Origin: an uncultured Eubacteriales bacterium
GTDB lineage: Bacteria; Bacillota; Clostridia; Oscillospirales; Acutalibacteraceae
Direction of reading: 5' to 3'
Assembly: GCA_910580045.1 (NCBI GenBank)
Contig: CAJTXF010000079.1
Location: forward strand, 5,315 to 10,703
Length of the DNA: 5,389 nt
A model generated the notes under the pieces. The model did not search any database. It saw only the letters and a list, made by a program, of their open reading frames with translations, and had not been told where the DNA came from. Position numbers and translations under genes: made by a program. Within the stretch, counting starts at the first letter, position 1. Every line of letters starts with the position of its first letter. This document shows positions 1 to 5,365 of this stretch, one piece after another.

Positions 1-74
1 CCGGGATGGGCCCGCCGTCAGGCTCACCTGCCCCCTCCCCCTCAGCCTATGCGATTCCTCTGAATCCCGCCACA

Positions 75-113
75 AATATTTTTTGAATCCCCATTGCTTT
101 TTCGAAAAATATT
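75..113. promoter_or_regulatory. Nested inverted repeats overlapping the promoter (possible operator)
   Basis: Two symmetric elements overlap the promoter. A 9-base inverted repeat pairs AATATTTTT (75-83) with AAAAATATT (105-113), and a perfect 12-base palindrome TTTTTCGAAAAA occupies 98-109, mostly in the spacer between the -35 and -10 boxes. A dimeric repressor bound there would block RNA polymerase. This placement is typical of operators, but AT-rich DNA yields such symmetry by chance and no specific regulator family can be named. Confidence 0.3.
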
Positions 114-122
114 CTGTATAAT
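94..122 (+). promoter_or_regulatory. Predicted vegetative promoter of the epimerase gene
   Basis: A perfect -10 hexamer TATAAT lies at 117-122. Seventeen bases upstream is TTGCTT (94-99), which matches the first three positions of the TTGACA -35 consensus. Transcription would start near 128-130, giving a leader of about 55 bases before the ATG at 183. The surrounding DNA (about 73-125) is far more AT-rich than the rest of the window, as expected for a promoter. The -10 is good; the -35 is weak, which fits a regulated promoter. Confidence 0.62.
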
Positions 123-139
123 ATTACCAGAACCAAATA

Positions 140-155
140 GGGCGTGAATTCGCCC
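140..155 (+). promoter_or_regulatory. Small hairpin in the 5' leader
   Basis: GGGCG (140-144) pairs perfectly with CGCCC (151-155) around a 6-base loop. It lies near the predicted mRNA 5' end and about 12 bases upstream of the ribosome binding site. It could stabilise the 5' end of the message or serve as a protein-binding site in DNA. It is too short to be a riboswitch, and no riboswitch consensus is visible. Confidence 0.25.
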
Positions 156-167
156 AAATCACAATAT

Positions 168-173
168 AAGGAG
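168..173 (+). promoter_or_regulatory. Ribosome binding site that fixes the epimerase start
   Basis: AAGGAG sits 9 bases upstream of the ATG at 183. An in-frame GTG at 144 would add 13 residues, but it lies inside the leader hairpin, has no Shine-Dalgarno sequence before it, and would put this AAGGAG inside the coding region. The ATG also gives the MKLGILS beginning expected for the first beta strand of a TIM barrel. Confidence 0.8.
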
Positions 174-182
174 TGCATACCA

Positions 183-1160
183 ATGAAATTAGGTATTCTG
201 TCCAACGTCATCGGCGATACCCCCCTCAAAGAAGCTCTCGCTTATTTTAAGTCCCTGGGCGCTCAGATGGTGGAAATCGGCTGCGGCGGCTATCCCGGCA
301 AGGACCACTGCGACCCGGAAGTCCTGCTCCACGACGAGGCAAAATTCAACGAGTTCGTCACCACGATTAAGGAATCCGGCCTGGAAATCAGCGCCCTTTC
401 CTGCCACGCCAACCCCGTCCACCCCAACAAGGAGATTGCCAAGCAGTTTGATGATGATTTGCACAACGCGGTGCTCATGGCTGAGAAGCTGGGCATCCAC
501 CAAATCAACACCTTCTCCGGCTGCCCCGGCGACTGCCCTGAGAGCAAGAACCCCAACTGGATTGTCTGCGCCTGGCCCAACGAGTTCCCTGAGGTGCTGG
601 AGTGGCAGTGGAACGAAGTGCTTATCCCCTACTGGAAGGACTTTGTGGCCTTTGCCAAAGAGCATGGGGTGGACAAAATCGCTTTTGAGATGCACCAGGG
701 CTTCTGCGTGCACAACAGCCGCACCCTGCTGCGCCTGCGGGAGGCTGTTGGCCCTGAAATCGGCGCGAACCTGGACCCCAGCCATCTGTTCTGGCAGGGC
801 ATGGACCCCCTGGCCGTGATTCGTGAGCTGGGCGGGGAGGCCATCTTCCACGTCCATGCCAAGGACGCCAGCATCGACCCCTGGAACACGGCTGTCAACG
901 GCACCCTGGATACCCTCTCTTATGCGGACATGAGCAAGCGCTCTTGGATTTTCCGCAGCATTGGCTATGGCCATGACGAGATGTTCTGGAAGGATTTTGT
1001 CAGCCAGCTGCGCCTGGTGGGCTATGACTATGTGCTCTCCATTGAGCATGAGGACGCCATGATGAGCAAGAACGAGGGCCTGGTAAAGGCCTGCGACATG
1101 CTCAAGCGCTCCATCACCTTTGAGGACATGGCGGACATGAGCAAGCTGCACTGGGTATAA
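183..1160 (+). CDS. Sugar phosphate isomerase/epimerase family TIM-barrel protein
   Basis: This 325-residue protein belongs to the xylose-isomerase-like TIM-barrel superfamily (AP-endonuclease-2 fold; relatives include IolE, IolI, YcjR and the ketose 3-epimerases). Members use a divalent metal to isomerise or epimerise sugars, keto-sugars or keto-inositols. Visible features are an opening beta strand (residues 2-7), EIGCGGYPG near 31-39, and the metal-site residues spread over the barrel: Glu169 (FEMHQG), Asp198 with His201 (NLDPSH), His225 (HVHAKD) and Glu288 (SIEHED). By family analogy Glu169, Asp198, His225 and Glu288 would hold the metal. The length is normal for the larger subgroup that often sits beside Gfo/Idh-type oxidoreductases, none of which is in the window. 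There is no signal peptide or membrane segment, so it should be cytoplasmic. It is transcribed alone and ends at a strong terminator. The ATG at 183 was chosen over the GTG at 144 because of the Shine-Dalgarno position. The fold is secure; the exact substrate is not. Confidence 0.93.
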   Translation: MKLGILSNVIGDTPLKEALAYFKSLGAQMVEIGCGGYPGKDHCDPEVLLHDEAKFNEFVTTIKESGLEISALSCHANPVHPNKEIAKQFDDDLHNAVLMAEKLGIHQINTFSGCPGDCPESKNPNWIVCAWPNEFPEVLEWQWNEVLIPYWKDFVAFAKEHGVDKIAFEMHQGFCVHNSRTLLRLREAVGPEIGANLDPSHLFWQGMDPLAVIRELGGEAIFHVHAKDASIDPWNTAVNGTLDTLSYADMSKRSWIFRSIGYGHDEMFWKDFVSQLRLVGYDYVLSIEHEDAMMSKNEGLVKACDMLKRSITFEDMADMSKLHWV

Positions 1161-1189
1161 TCACCAGTTACCCGTTCCCTTATAAAAGC

Positions 1190-1224
1190 AAAAGGCATGA
1201 GCCCACTGGGCCCATGCCTTTTTT
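1190..1224. terminator. Bidirectional intrinsic terminator between convergent genes
   Basis: AAAAGGCATG (1190-1199) pairs with CATGCCTTTT (1213-1222). After one A/C mismatch, GCCC (1201-1204) pairs with GGGC (1208-1211) around a 3-base ACT loop. On the + strand a T run closes the hairpin just after the epimerase stop at 1160. On the - strand the same hairpin begins directly after the TAG stop of the 775-residue protein (1225-1227) and is followed by CTTTTGCTTTTA. It can therefore end both transcripts. Confidence 0.88.
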
Positions 1225-3552
1225 CTACTTTTTAAGCCGCTCCGCCAGCCGGAGAAGCAGCTCTCCGGTCCCCACGTTATAGCCCGCGCAGGCAAACCGG
1301 CCAAAGCCCTCCCCGTCCGCCAGGATGGCCAGGGGCAGGCGTTCCGGCTCTAAATACATCCGCCGGGCAGCAAGCTCGGCTCTGTCTGCGTCAAAGCTGT
1401 GAAGCTCCGCGCCTTGCGGCAAGGGCTTCCCCTTGACAGCGCCGTCGCAAATCATATGAATCCCGCAGCCCATGGCCTCCAGCCGCTCCCGGACCGGCTC
1501 CAGCTCTCCCAGCAGATGCTCTGTGGGCTCCTCGCCCGGGCGGACCCAGCACAACAGGCCCACGCCCTGCCAGGCAAACCCCAGCTCCGGCAGGGGGAGC
1601 CGCTGCAAAAGCTGGCTCTCCTCCGGCGTCCGGAGCCCTGCTGTCAGGGTCAGGCTCTCCCCTGCCTCCAGCCGGAAATCCTGGAGCCAGGCCAGCTGGT
1701 TCCCATTGGGCAGGCGCAGGCTGGTCACCAGCCTGTAAGAGCCAGCAGGAAGTTCCCCACGCTTGGCGTGAAGGGGAATTGCTTGCCAGGTATCTTCGTC
1801 AAGCCCAAAGGCTTTACAGCTCTCCTTCCGCCGGGCCAGGCTCCAGGGTATGTCCTGGGGGCAGTCCAGGGTGAGGGTACCCACCGGCTGGCCGTCTGCC
1901 CGGTGGAAACATCCATCCTGCCAGTACTCCGGCAGGCCATCAGCCCCCAGCCGGGCAGGGATGCCCCTGGCCCGGCAGAGGGCGCAGTACAGGCCCGCCC
2001 GGCCCTGGGCTGTGGCTGTGCCCAGCTGCCAGGCTCCGGCAGGGGTCTGGGGAAGCTCCGGGAAGCTCCCGGCAGAGGCAATCTCCTGGCCCAGCGCTGC
2101 CCAAAGCCCCTGGGCCGGCACCTGGGACAGCGCCCCCTCCAGGGCTTTCCGCCAGGGGGCCAGAGGCTCCAGCCCAACCCGGGGGGAGAGCAAAGCCTGG
2201 CGGAAGACCTCAGGCGGCAGGCCGCCCTCTTGCTGTAAAGCCGGTATGCTTTCCTCCAGCGCCTGGGCCGGGATGTCCCCAGCCAGGTCCTTCTCTGTCA
2301 GGGTGCTGGCAATGGCCTGGTGGGCAGGGGCGATTTCCGGCGCGTAGGCTGGACGGCTCTCCCGGCTGGCCTTGGCGCGATCCAAAACCGCCCGGCGCTG
2401 GACTCGCTCCTCCTTTGTGAGCCTAGGAGCCTGCACGCCCCCGTCTTCCGGGGCCTGGAAGTCAAAAGCGCCTTGGGGGAGCGTCTCCCCCAAGGTGAGC
2501 ACCGCCTGGGCGCTCTCCCCGGTGTGGACAAGGGCCTCGGCAAAGTCCTCCCCGGCCCGGGCCGCCAGGTACAGGCTCCCCAGGCCCAGGTTCAGGGCGC
2601 AGCTGCCCGCGCTGTCCGTGACCCGCTGGGCGATTTTGCGCATCCCGCCCTCATTGAGCACGTACATCTCTACCACCGCCCCAGGGACAGGGGCCCCGTC
2701 ACCGTTCCGCAGGCACACTGTAAAGGGTTTTACCTTTCCATACCGGGCGGTGACGCTCTCATAGGCTACGCCCTCCCGGCAGTCCAAGTCCAGGGGGGAG
2801 ACGCCTGGGAACAGGGCCTCCCAGCCCGGGCCCTCACCCACAAAGGCCTTGGCGTGGCAGAGCATGGCCCGGCTGGCCGCGCAGGGGAACCAGCCCATAT
2901 CCAGCCGGGGCTCCGGCTCGCAGGCCCCCAGAAACCGCCAGGCCTCCCCGTCGAAGGCCTCCACCCAGGCGTGGTTGTCGTCGCAGTGGGACCACCAGGG
3001 GGCATAGATTTGCCGGGCCGCAATGCCCACGCTGCGCAGGGCGTTTACCCCGAACACGGACTCCTCCCCGCAGCGGCCCCAGCCCCGGCGGTAAATATCC
3101 AGGGCAGAGGCGGTCCGGCCGTCTGTAGAGCGGTAGGTGACCTGCCCGGCACACCAGCGGTTAACCTCTTGGATAGCCTCCGGCAAGGAGAGCCCCTTTA
3201 CACGGGGGGCCAGCTCCTGCCGGAACAGGCCCCGGCAGGGGCTGAGCTGCTCATTGTTCACCCGGGGGCAGAGGAGGTACAGCAAAAACAGGTGCTCTGG
3301 CAGGGCCTGGCACCAGGGCCAGGCCTCCCGGGCCAGCAGGGCCTCCTCCACAGCTTCCTGCCACAGGGCGGCCGGGGTGTCGGCCAAATCCTGCACAGGG
3401 AGGGTGGCCATCAGATAAGTGAGAAGCTCCTTGGCCTCTCCCGCCAGCCGGGCATGAAGGGCCATCAGCTCCGGCGCTTTTTTCAGCAGGGGCAGCCGGG
3501 CCTCCCAGCGGGCCGCCGCAAACCCGGCGGTTTTCTCGGATAAAATACTCAT
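1225..3552 (-). CDS. Transglutaminase/PNGase-like duplicated multidomain protein
   Basis: A 775-residue protein with no signal peptide or membrane helix. Residues about 50-220 form a helical lead-in plus a transglutaminase-like core: GRCGEES (Cys161), DNHAWVE (His194) and WRFLGACEPEP (205-215). WGRCGE, HxWxE and the W-x-x-x-x-ACE pattern resemble peptide:N-glycanase more than ordinary transglutaminase. The catalytic Asp position, four after Trp205, is Gly209; Glu212 or Asp218 might replace it. Residues about 272-350 look like a beta-sandwich (carboxypeptidase-regulatory/Ig-like). Residues about 416-555 repeat the first module (DLAD/DLAG, LLCPRV/LLSPRV, LSP.R/LAP.R, then ALCRARGIPARL), but the Cys position is Ala515 and the His is gone. 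A second beta-rich region follows (592-645). Residues about 660-775 look thioredoxin-like without CxxC. The start codon overlaps the fucosidase stop, implying translational coupling. A Cys-protease, transglutaminase or deglycosylating role is inferred; the substrate is unknown. Confidence 0.85.
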   Translation of the reverse strand: MSILSEKTAGFAAARWEARLPLLKKAPELMALHARLAGEAKELLTYLMATLPVQDLADTPAALWQEAVEEALLAREAWPWCQALPEHLFLLYLLCPRVNNEQLSPCRGLFRQELAPRVKGLSLPEAIQEVNRWCAGQVTYRSTDGRTASALDIYRRGWGRCGEESVFGVNALRSVGIAARQIYAPWWSHCDDNHAWVEAFDGEAWRFLGACEPEPRLDMGWFPCAASRAMLCHAKAFVGEGPGWEALFPGVSPLDLDCREGVAYESVTARYGKVKPFTVCLRNGDGAPVPGAVVEMYVLNEGGMRKIAQRVTDSAGSCALNLGLGSLYLAARAGEDFAEALVHTGESAQAVLTLGETLPQGAFDFQAPEDGGVQAPRLTKEERVQRRAVLDRAKASRESRPAYAPEIAPAHQAIASTLTEKDLAGDIPAQALEESIPALQQEGGLPPEVFRQALLSPRVGLEPLAPWRKALEGALSQVPAQGLWAALGQEIASAGSFPELPQTPAGAWQLGTATAQGRAGLYCALCRARGIPARLGADGLPEYWQDGCFHRADGQPVGTLTLDCPQDIPWSLARRKESCKAFGLDEDTWQAIPLHAKRGELPAGSYRLVTSLRLPNGNQLAWLQDFRLEAGESLTLTAGLRTPEESQLLQRLPLPELGFAWQGVGLLCWVRPGEEPTEHLLGELEPVRERLEAMGCGIHMICDGAVKGKPLPQGAELHSFDADRAELAARRMYLEPERLPLAILADGEGFGRFACAGYNVGTGELLLRLAERLKK
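2471..2495. repeat. Perfect 11-bp inverted repeat inside the transglutaminase-like gene
   Basis: CCTTGGGGGAG (2471-2481) and CTCCCCCAAGG (2485-2495) are exact reverse complements around a 3-base loop. In the protein this covers roughly residues 353-361 (TLGETLPQG), just after the first beta-sandwich region where a linker begins. A stem this strong within coding sequence could stabilise mRNA or pause ribosomes between domains, or be a remnant of a palindromic repeat inserted in frame. Its function is unproven. Confidence 0.6.
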
Positions 3553-3558
3553 TCCTCC
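3549..3558 (-). promoter_or_regulatory. ATGA overlap and close-set Shine-Dalgarno coupling the two genes
   Basis: On the - strand the ATG of the transglutaminase-like gene (3552-3550) overlaps the TGA of the fucosidase gene (3551-3549). A GGAGG (3558-3554) precedes the ATG by only one base, too close for normal independent initiation. This arrangement favours termination-reinitiation by ribosomes finishing the fucosidase. No alternative start codon follows until Met30, so the ATG at 3552 is retained. Confidence 0.7.
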
Positions 3559-4871
3559 ACCAGCTCTATTTTCAGGACTGTGTCCACCTGGTCCGGGAGA
3601 ACCGGGTCAGGGCCCAGGTCAGCAAAGACCACGTCCGGATAGTTGTCGTAAATCCAGCCCTTGGCGATGTGTACCTCAGCCCCATTGTCCAGCCAGCGGA
3701 TAGCCTTGACCTGCTCCTGCTTCAGGCCCGGCAGAGGCATACAGCCAATGGTGTTCTCGAACAGGTGATAATACAAGGTGTTGCCCTTGCGGGTGATACG
3801 GCCCATGTCAGGCTTGGCAATGCCAGCCTTGCCGCAGCCATAGATGCTCTCAGAATTCCTGTCCATCCACTTGCCAATCTCCGCCAGAATGGCCAGGGAC
3901 TGGGGCGGGATGTTGCCCCGGGCGTCCGGGCCCACGTTCAGCAGCAGGTTGCCCCCCTTGCTGACGCACTCCACCAGCTTCTTAATCAGCATGGAGGCGG
4001 GCTTGAAGTGCCTGTCCAGGGCAGCATAGCCCCAGTTGTTGTTCATGGTGACGCAGGCCTCCCACACCAAATCCCGGCCAGCCTTGTCCTGCAGGCCGTT
4101 GGGGGGGATAATCTGCTCCGGGCTGACGAAATCCCCGTGGTAGGGCTTGGGGTCCCCCTCCCACATGGAGCCAAAGCCCTCGCCGCTGACCTCCAGCCGG
4201 TTGTCAATAATAATGCCGGGCTGCAGCTCCCGAATCATGCTCACCAGCTCATGGGCCCGCCAGGTCTCGCCCCGCATGGTCTTCTCGCCCTCGCCATAGG
4301 AGAAGTCGAACCAGAGGATGTCCAGCCTGCCGTAGTTGGTACACAGCTCCCTCACTTGGCCATGGAGATAGTCCAGGTACCGGTTAAAGTCCCGGCCCTC
4401 GTTGCCGCACTCAGGGTGATTGCGCATGGGGTGATAGGCATCCTCAAAGTGGGGATAATCCGGATGATGCCAGTCCAGCAGAGAGTAGTAGAGGCCCACC
4501 TTCAGCCCCTCCGCCCGGAAAGCATCCAGGTACTCCCGGACCAAGTCCCGGCCGCACTGGGTGTTGGTGGACTTAAAGTCAGTGAGAGCGCTGTCGAACA
4601 GGCAGAAGCCGTCGTGGTGCTTGGCGGTAAGCACAGCGTACTTCATGCCAGCGGCTTTGGCGGCCTTGGCCCAGGCCTTGGGGTCATAGTCCACAGGGTT
4701 AAACTCCCGGAAGAAGGGGAGGTAGTCCTCTTCGGGCATCTGCTCGCTGCTGCGGACCCACTCGCCCCGGGCGGGGATGGCATAGATGCCCCAGTGGATG
4801 AACATGCCGAAGCGGGCCTGCTGGAACCATTCCATACGTTGTTCGTACTCTTGACGGTTGAATTGATACAT
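3549..4871 (-). CDS. Alpha-L-fucosidase, GH29 family
   Basis: A 440-residue glycoside hydrolase that should release alpha-L-fucose with retention of configuration. GH29 hallmarks appear in order: WFQQARFGMFIHWG (15-28, with His26), the active-site stretch AKHHDGFCLFDS (83-94), GLKVGLYYSLLDWHHPD (122-138), LDILWFDFS (183-191) with the predicted nucleophile Asp189, and VSKGGNLLLNVGPDARG (303-319). The acid/base residue varies within GH29; Glu252 (SPEQ) and Glu271 (VWEAC) are candidates and cannot be decided here. The catalytic TIM barrel occupies about 1-340, and a compact C-terminal beta domain fills 345-440. There is no signal peptide, so it is probably intracellular and acts on imported fucosylated oligosaccharides or glycoconjugates. 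AAAAGGAG lies 7 bases before the ATG. It is the first gene of a two-gene operon and overlaps the next by 4 bases. The family call is firm; linkage specificity is unknown. Confidence 0.95.
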   Translation of the reverse strand: MYQFNRQEYEQRMEWFQQARFGMFIHWGIYAIPARGEWVRSSEQMPEEDYLPFFREFNPVDYDPKAWAKAAKAAGMKYAVLTAKHHDGFCLFDSALTDFKSTNTQCGRDLVREYLDAFRAEGLKVGLYYSLLDWHHPDYPHFEDAYHPMRNHPECGNEGRDFNRYLDYLHGQVRELCTNYGRLDILWFDFSYGEGEKTMRGETWRAHELVSMIRELQPGIIIDNRLEVSGEGFGSMWEGDPKPYHGDFVSPEQIIPPNGLQDKAGRDLVWEACVTMNNNWGYAALDRHFKPASMLIKKLVECVSKGGNLLLNVGPDARGNIPPQSLAILAEIGKWMDRNSESIYGCGKAGIAKPDMGRITRKGNTLYYHLFENTIGCMPLPGLKQEQVKAIRWLDNGAEVHIAKGWIYDNYPDVVFADLGPDPVLPDQVDTVLKIELVEE

Positions 4872-4878
4872 GATGTTG

Positions 4879-4886
4879 CTCCTTTT
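4879..4886 (-). promoter_or_regulatory. Ribosome binding site of the fucosidase gene
   Basis: Read on the - strand, AAAAGGAG (4886 to 4879) precedes the ATG at 4871 by 7 bases. It is a strong Shine-Dalgarno sequence and supports the start at MYQFNRQEYE. Confidence 0.85.
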
Positions 4887-4901
4887 GTAGTGTATTTATT
4901 G

Positions 4902-4932
4902 ATTATACAGAGCAGAGGGCGCCAGCCTGGCG
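4902..4932 (-). promoter_or_regulatory. Predicted promoter of the fucosidase operon with an overlapping palindrome
   Basis: A perfect TATAAT is present on the - strand (4907 to 4902), about 30 bases before the start codon, implying a start of transcription near 4895. No good -35 box lies 16-18 bases upstream. That position is instead filled by the perfect inverted repeat CGCCAG (4920-4925), C, CTGGCG (4927-4932), centred about 31 bases upstream of the predicted start. The palindrome could be an operator or activator site, or the edge of the repeat cluster that follows. The ten bases TCTGTATAAT are identical to those at the epimerase promoter (113-122). Confidence 0.5.
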
Positions 4933-4959
4933 GCAGGCCAGAGGAAGTTTTTGAAGGGT

Positions 4960-4992
4960 CCAGGGGGACTTTTTTCAAAAAGTCCTCCCTGG
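4960..4992. repeat. Long inverted repeat 1 of the intergenic cluster
   Basis: CCAGGGGGACTTTT (4960-4973) pairs with AAAAGTCC and CCCTGG (4978-4992), with one bulged T at 4986 and a 4-base loop. An alternative pairing exists: TTTTTGAA (4948-4955) matches TTCAAAAA (4974-4981), so two hairpins compete for the same bases. It lies about 65 bases upstream of the predicted start of the fucosidase transcript, so it is not in that mRNA. Confidence 0.65.
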
Positions 4993-5027
4993 CAGGGGTT
5001 CGGGGACAGAGGCCCCGAGGTCTTGCC
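4991..5027. repeat. Imperfect inverted repeat 2 of the intergenic cluster
   Basis: The core stem is TCGGGG (5000-5005) with CCCCGA (5013-5018) around a 7-base loop. It extends outward through an imperfect arm to GGCA (4991-4994) with TGCC (5024-5027), using several G-T pairs. It abuts repeat 1 and shares two G residues with it. Confidence 0.5.
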
Positions 5028-5063
5028 CTTGACCTTCATAGCGTGAGCAAACGCAGGAGGGTA

Positions 5064-5090
5064 GGAAAACGTCCCAGTGGGACGTTTTCC
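5064..5090. repeat. Perfect 12-bp inverted repeat 3 with AGT loop
   Basis: GGAAAACGTCCC (5064-5075) and GGGACGTTTTCC (5079-5090) are exact reverse complements around the loop AGT. The T run (5085-5088) is part of the stem rather than downstream of it, so it is not a classic terminator on either strand. It shares the CCAGTGG centre with the next repeat. Confidence 0.85.
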
Positions 5091-5117
5091 GTAGGGGACC
5101 CTCGTCGGGGGGTGAGC

Positions 5118-5134
5118 GTGTGCCAGTGGCACAC
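5118..5134. repeat. Perfect 7-bp inverted repeat 4 with AGT loop
   Basis: GTGTGCC (5118-5124) pairs exactly with GGCACAC (5128-5134) around the loop AGT. It lies 27 bases after repeat 3. The central CCAGTGG is identical in both although the outer stem bases differ, which suggests a conserved core or covariation. Confidence 0.75.
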
Positions 5135-5173
5135 AAGCTGCGAACCGACCGAGGCGGCAGCCGAGACCCCCTG

Positions 5174-5202
5174 TTGTCTGCCAAAGTCCCTTTGACAGAC
5201 AA
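5174..5202. repeat. Inverted repeat 5 of the intergenic cluster
   Basis: TTGTCTG (5174-5180) pairs with CAGACAA (5196-5202). After one C/A mismatch, CAAA (5182-5185) pairs with TTTG (5191-5194) around a GTCCC loop. This makes a 29-base hairpin with no following T run. Confidence 0.7.
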
Positions 5203-5231
5203 AGCCTCCCTCAGCCTGGCTCATAGAACCT

Positions 5232-5255
5232 GTTCGCCAGCGGAGCCGGCCGAAC
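5232..5255. repeat. Short inverted repeat 6 of the intergenic cluster
   Basis: GTTCG (5232-5236) pairs with CGAAC (5251-5255), with CC/GG pairing just inside (5237-5238 with 5248-5249) past a bulged C at 5250. It is weaker than its neighbours and could be coincidental in this GC-rich stretch. Confidence 0.35.
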
Positions 5256-5334
5256 GCGGTGAGGAAGAGCCCCGCAAGATGGCGGCATCTATCGGGAACG
5301 CTTAGGGCTTGCGCAGTGCGTCCGCCTCTCTCCA

Positions 5335-5365
5335 AAAGTTAGGAAAGCAACGCTTTCCTAACTTT
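5335..5365. repeat. Perfect 14-bp inverted repeat 7 near the window end
   Basis: AAAGTTAGGAAAGC (5335-5348) and GCTTTCCTAACTTT (5352-5365) are exact reverse complements around the loop AAC. It is the longest perfect stem in the window and is much more AT-rich than its surroundings. It could be a terminator for a gene beyond the right edge, but no uninterrupted T run follows the stem on either strand. Confidence 0.8.

Noticed and set aside
1..63. Possible C-terminal end of an upstream + strand gene (open from base 1 to a TGA at 61-63)
   Set aside because: Only 20 codons are visible, the peptide is Pro-rich without features, and other frames are equally open, so a partial gene cannot be supported.
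189..1151. A 320-codon open frame on the - strand opposite the epimerase
   Set aside because: It is fully antisense to a well-supported TIM-barrel gene. It is low in complexity with many His, Val and Ala residues, and has no ribosome binding site or family motif.
2320..3543. Long + strand open frames (407 and 279 codons) opposite the transglutaminase-like gene
   Set aside because: They are shadows of GC-biased codons; the - strand protein has coherent catalytic motifs and an operon overlap, whereas these translations are Gly/Pro/Leu-rich and motif-free.
4958..4975. Possible + strand intrinsic terminator: GTCC, AGGG loop, GGAC, then six T
   Set aside because: The stem is only 4 bp, there is no + strand gene just upstream to terminate, and the same bases form a much stronger alternative hairpin at 4960-4992.
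3669..5195. A 508-codon open frame on the + strand opposite the fucosidase
   Set aside because: It is antisense to a clear GH29 gene. Its translation has no recognisable motif, is rich in Val, Leu, Gly and Ala as expected from the complement of GC-rich codons, and runs on through the palindrome cluster without a domain break.
5036..5335. A 99-codon open frame on the - strand in the palindrome cluster, and a 61-codon + strand frame at 5120-5305
   Set aside because: Both run through several perfect hairpins, lack a good Shine-Dalgarno sequence and show no fold or motif. They are best explained as repeat DNA that happens to stay open.
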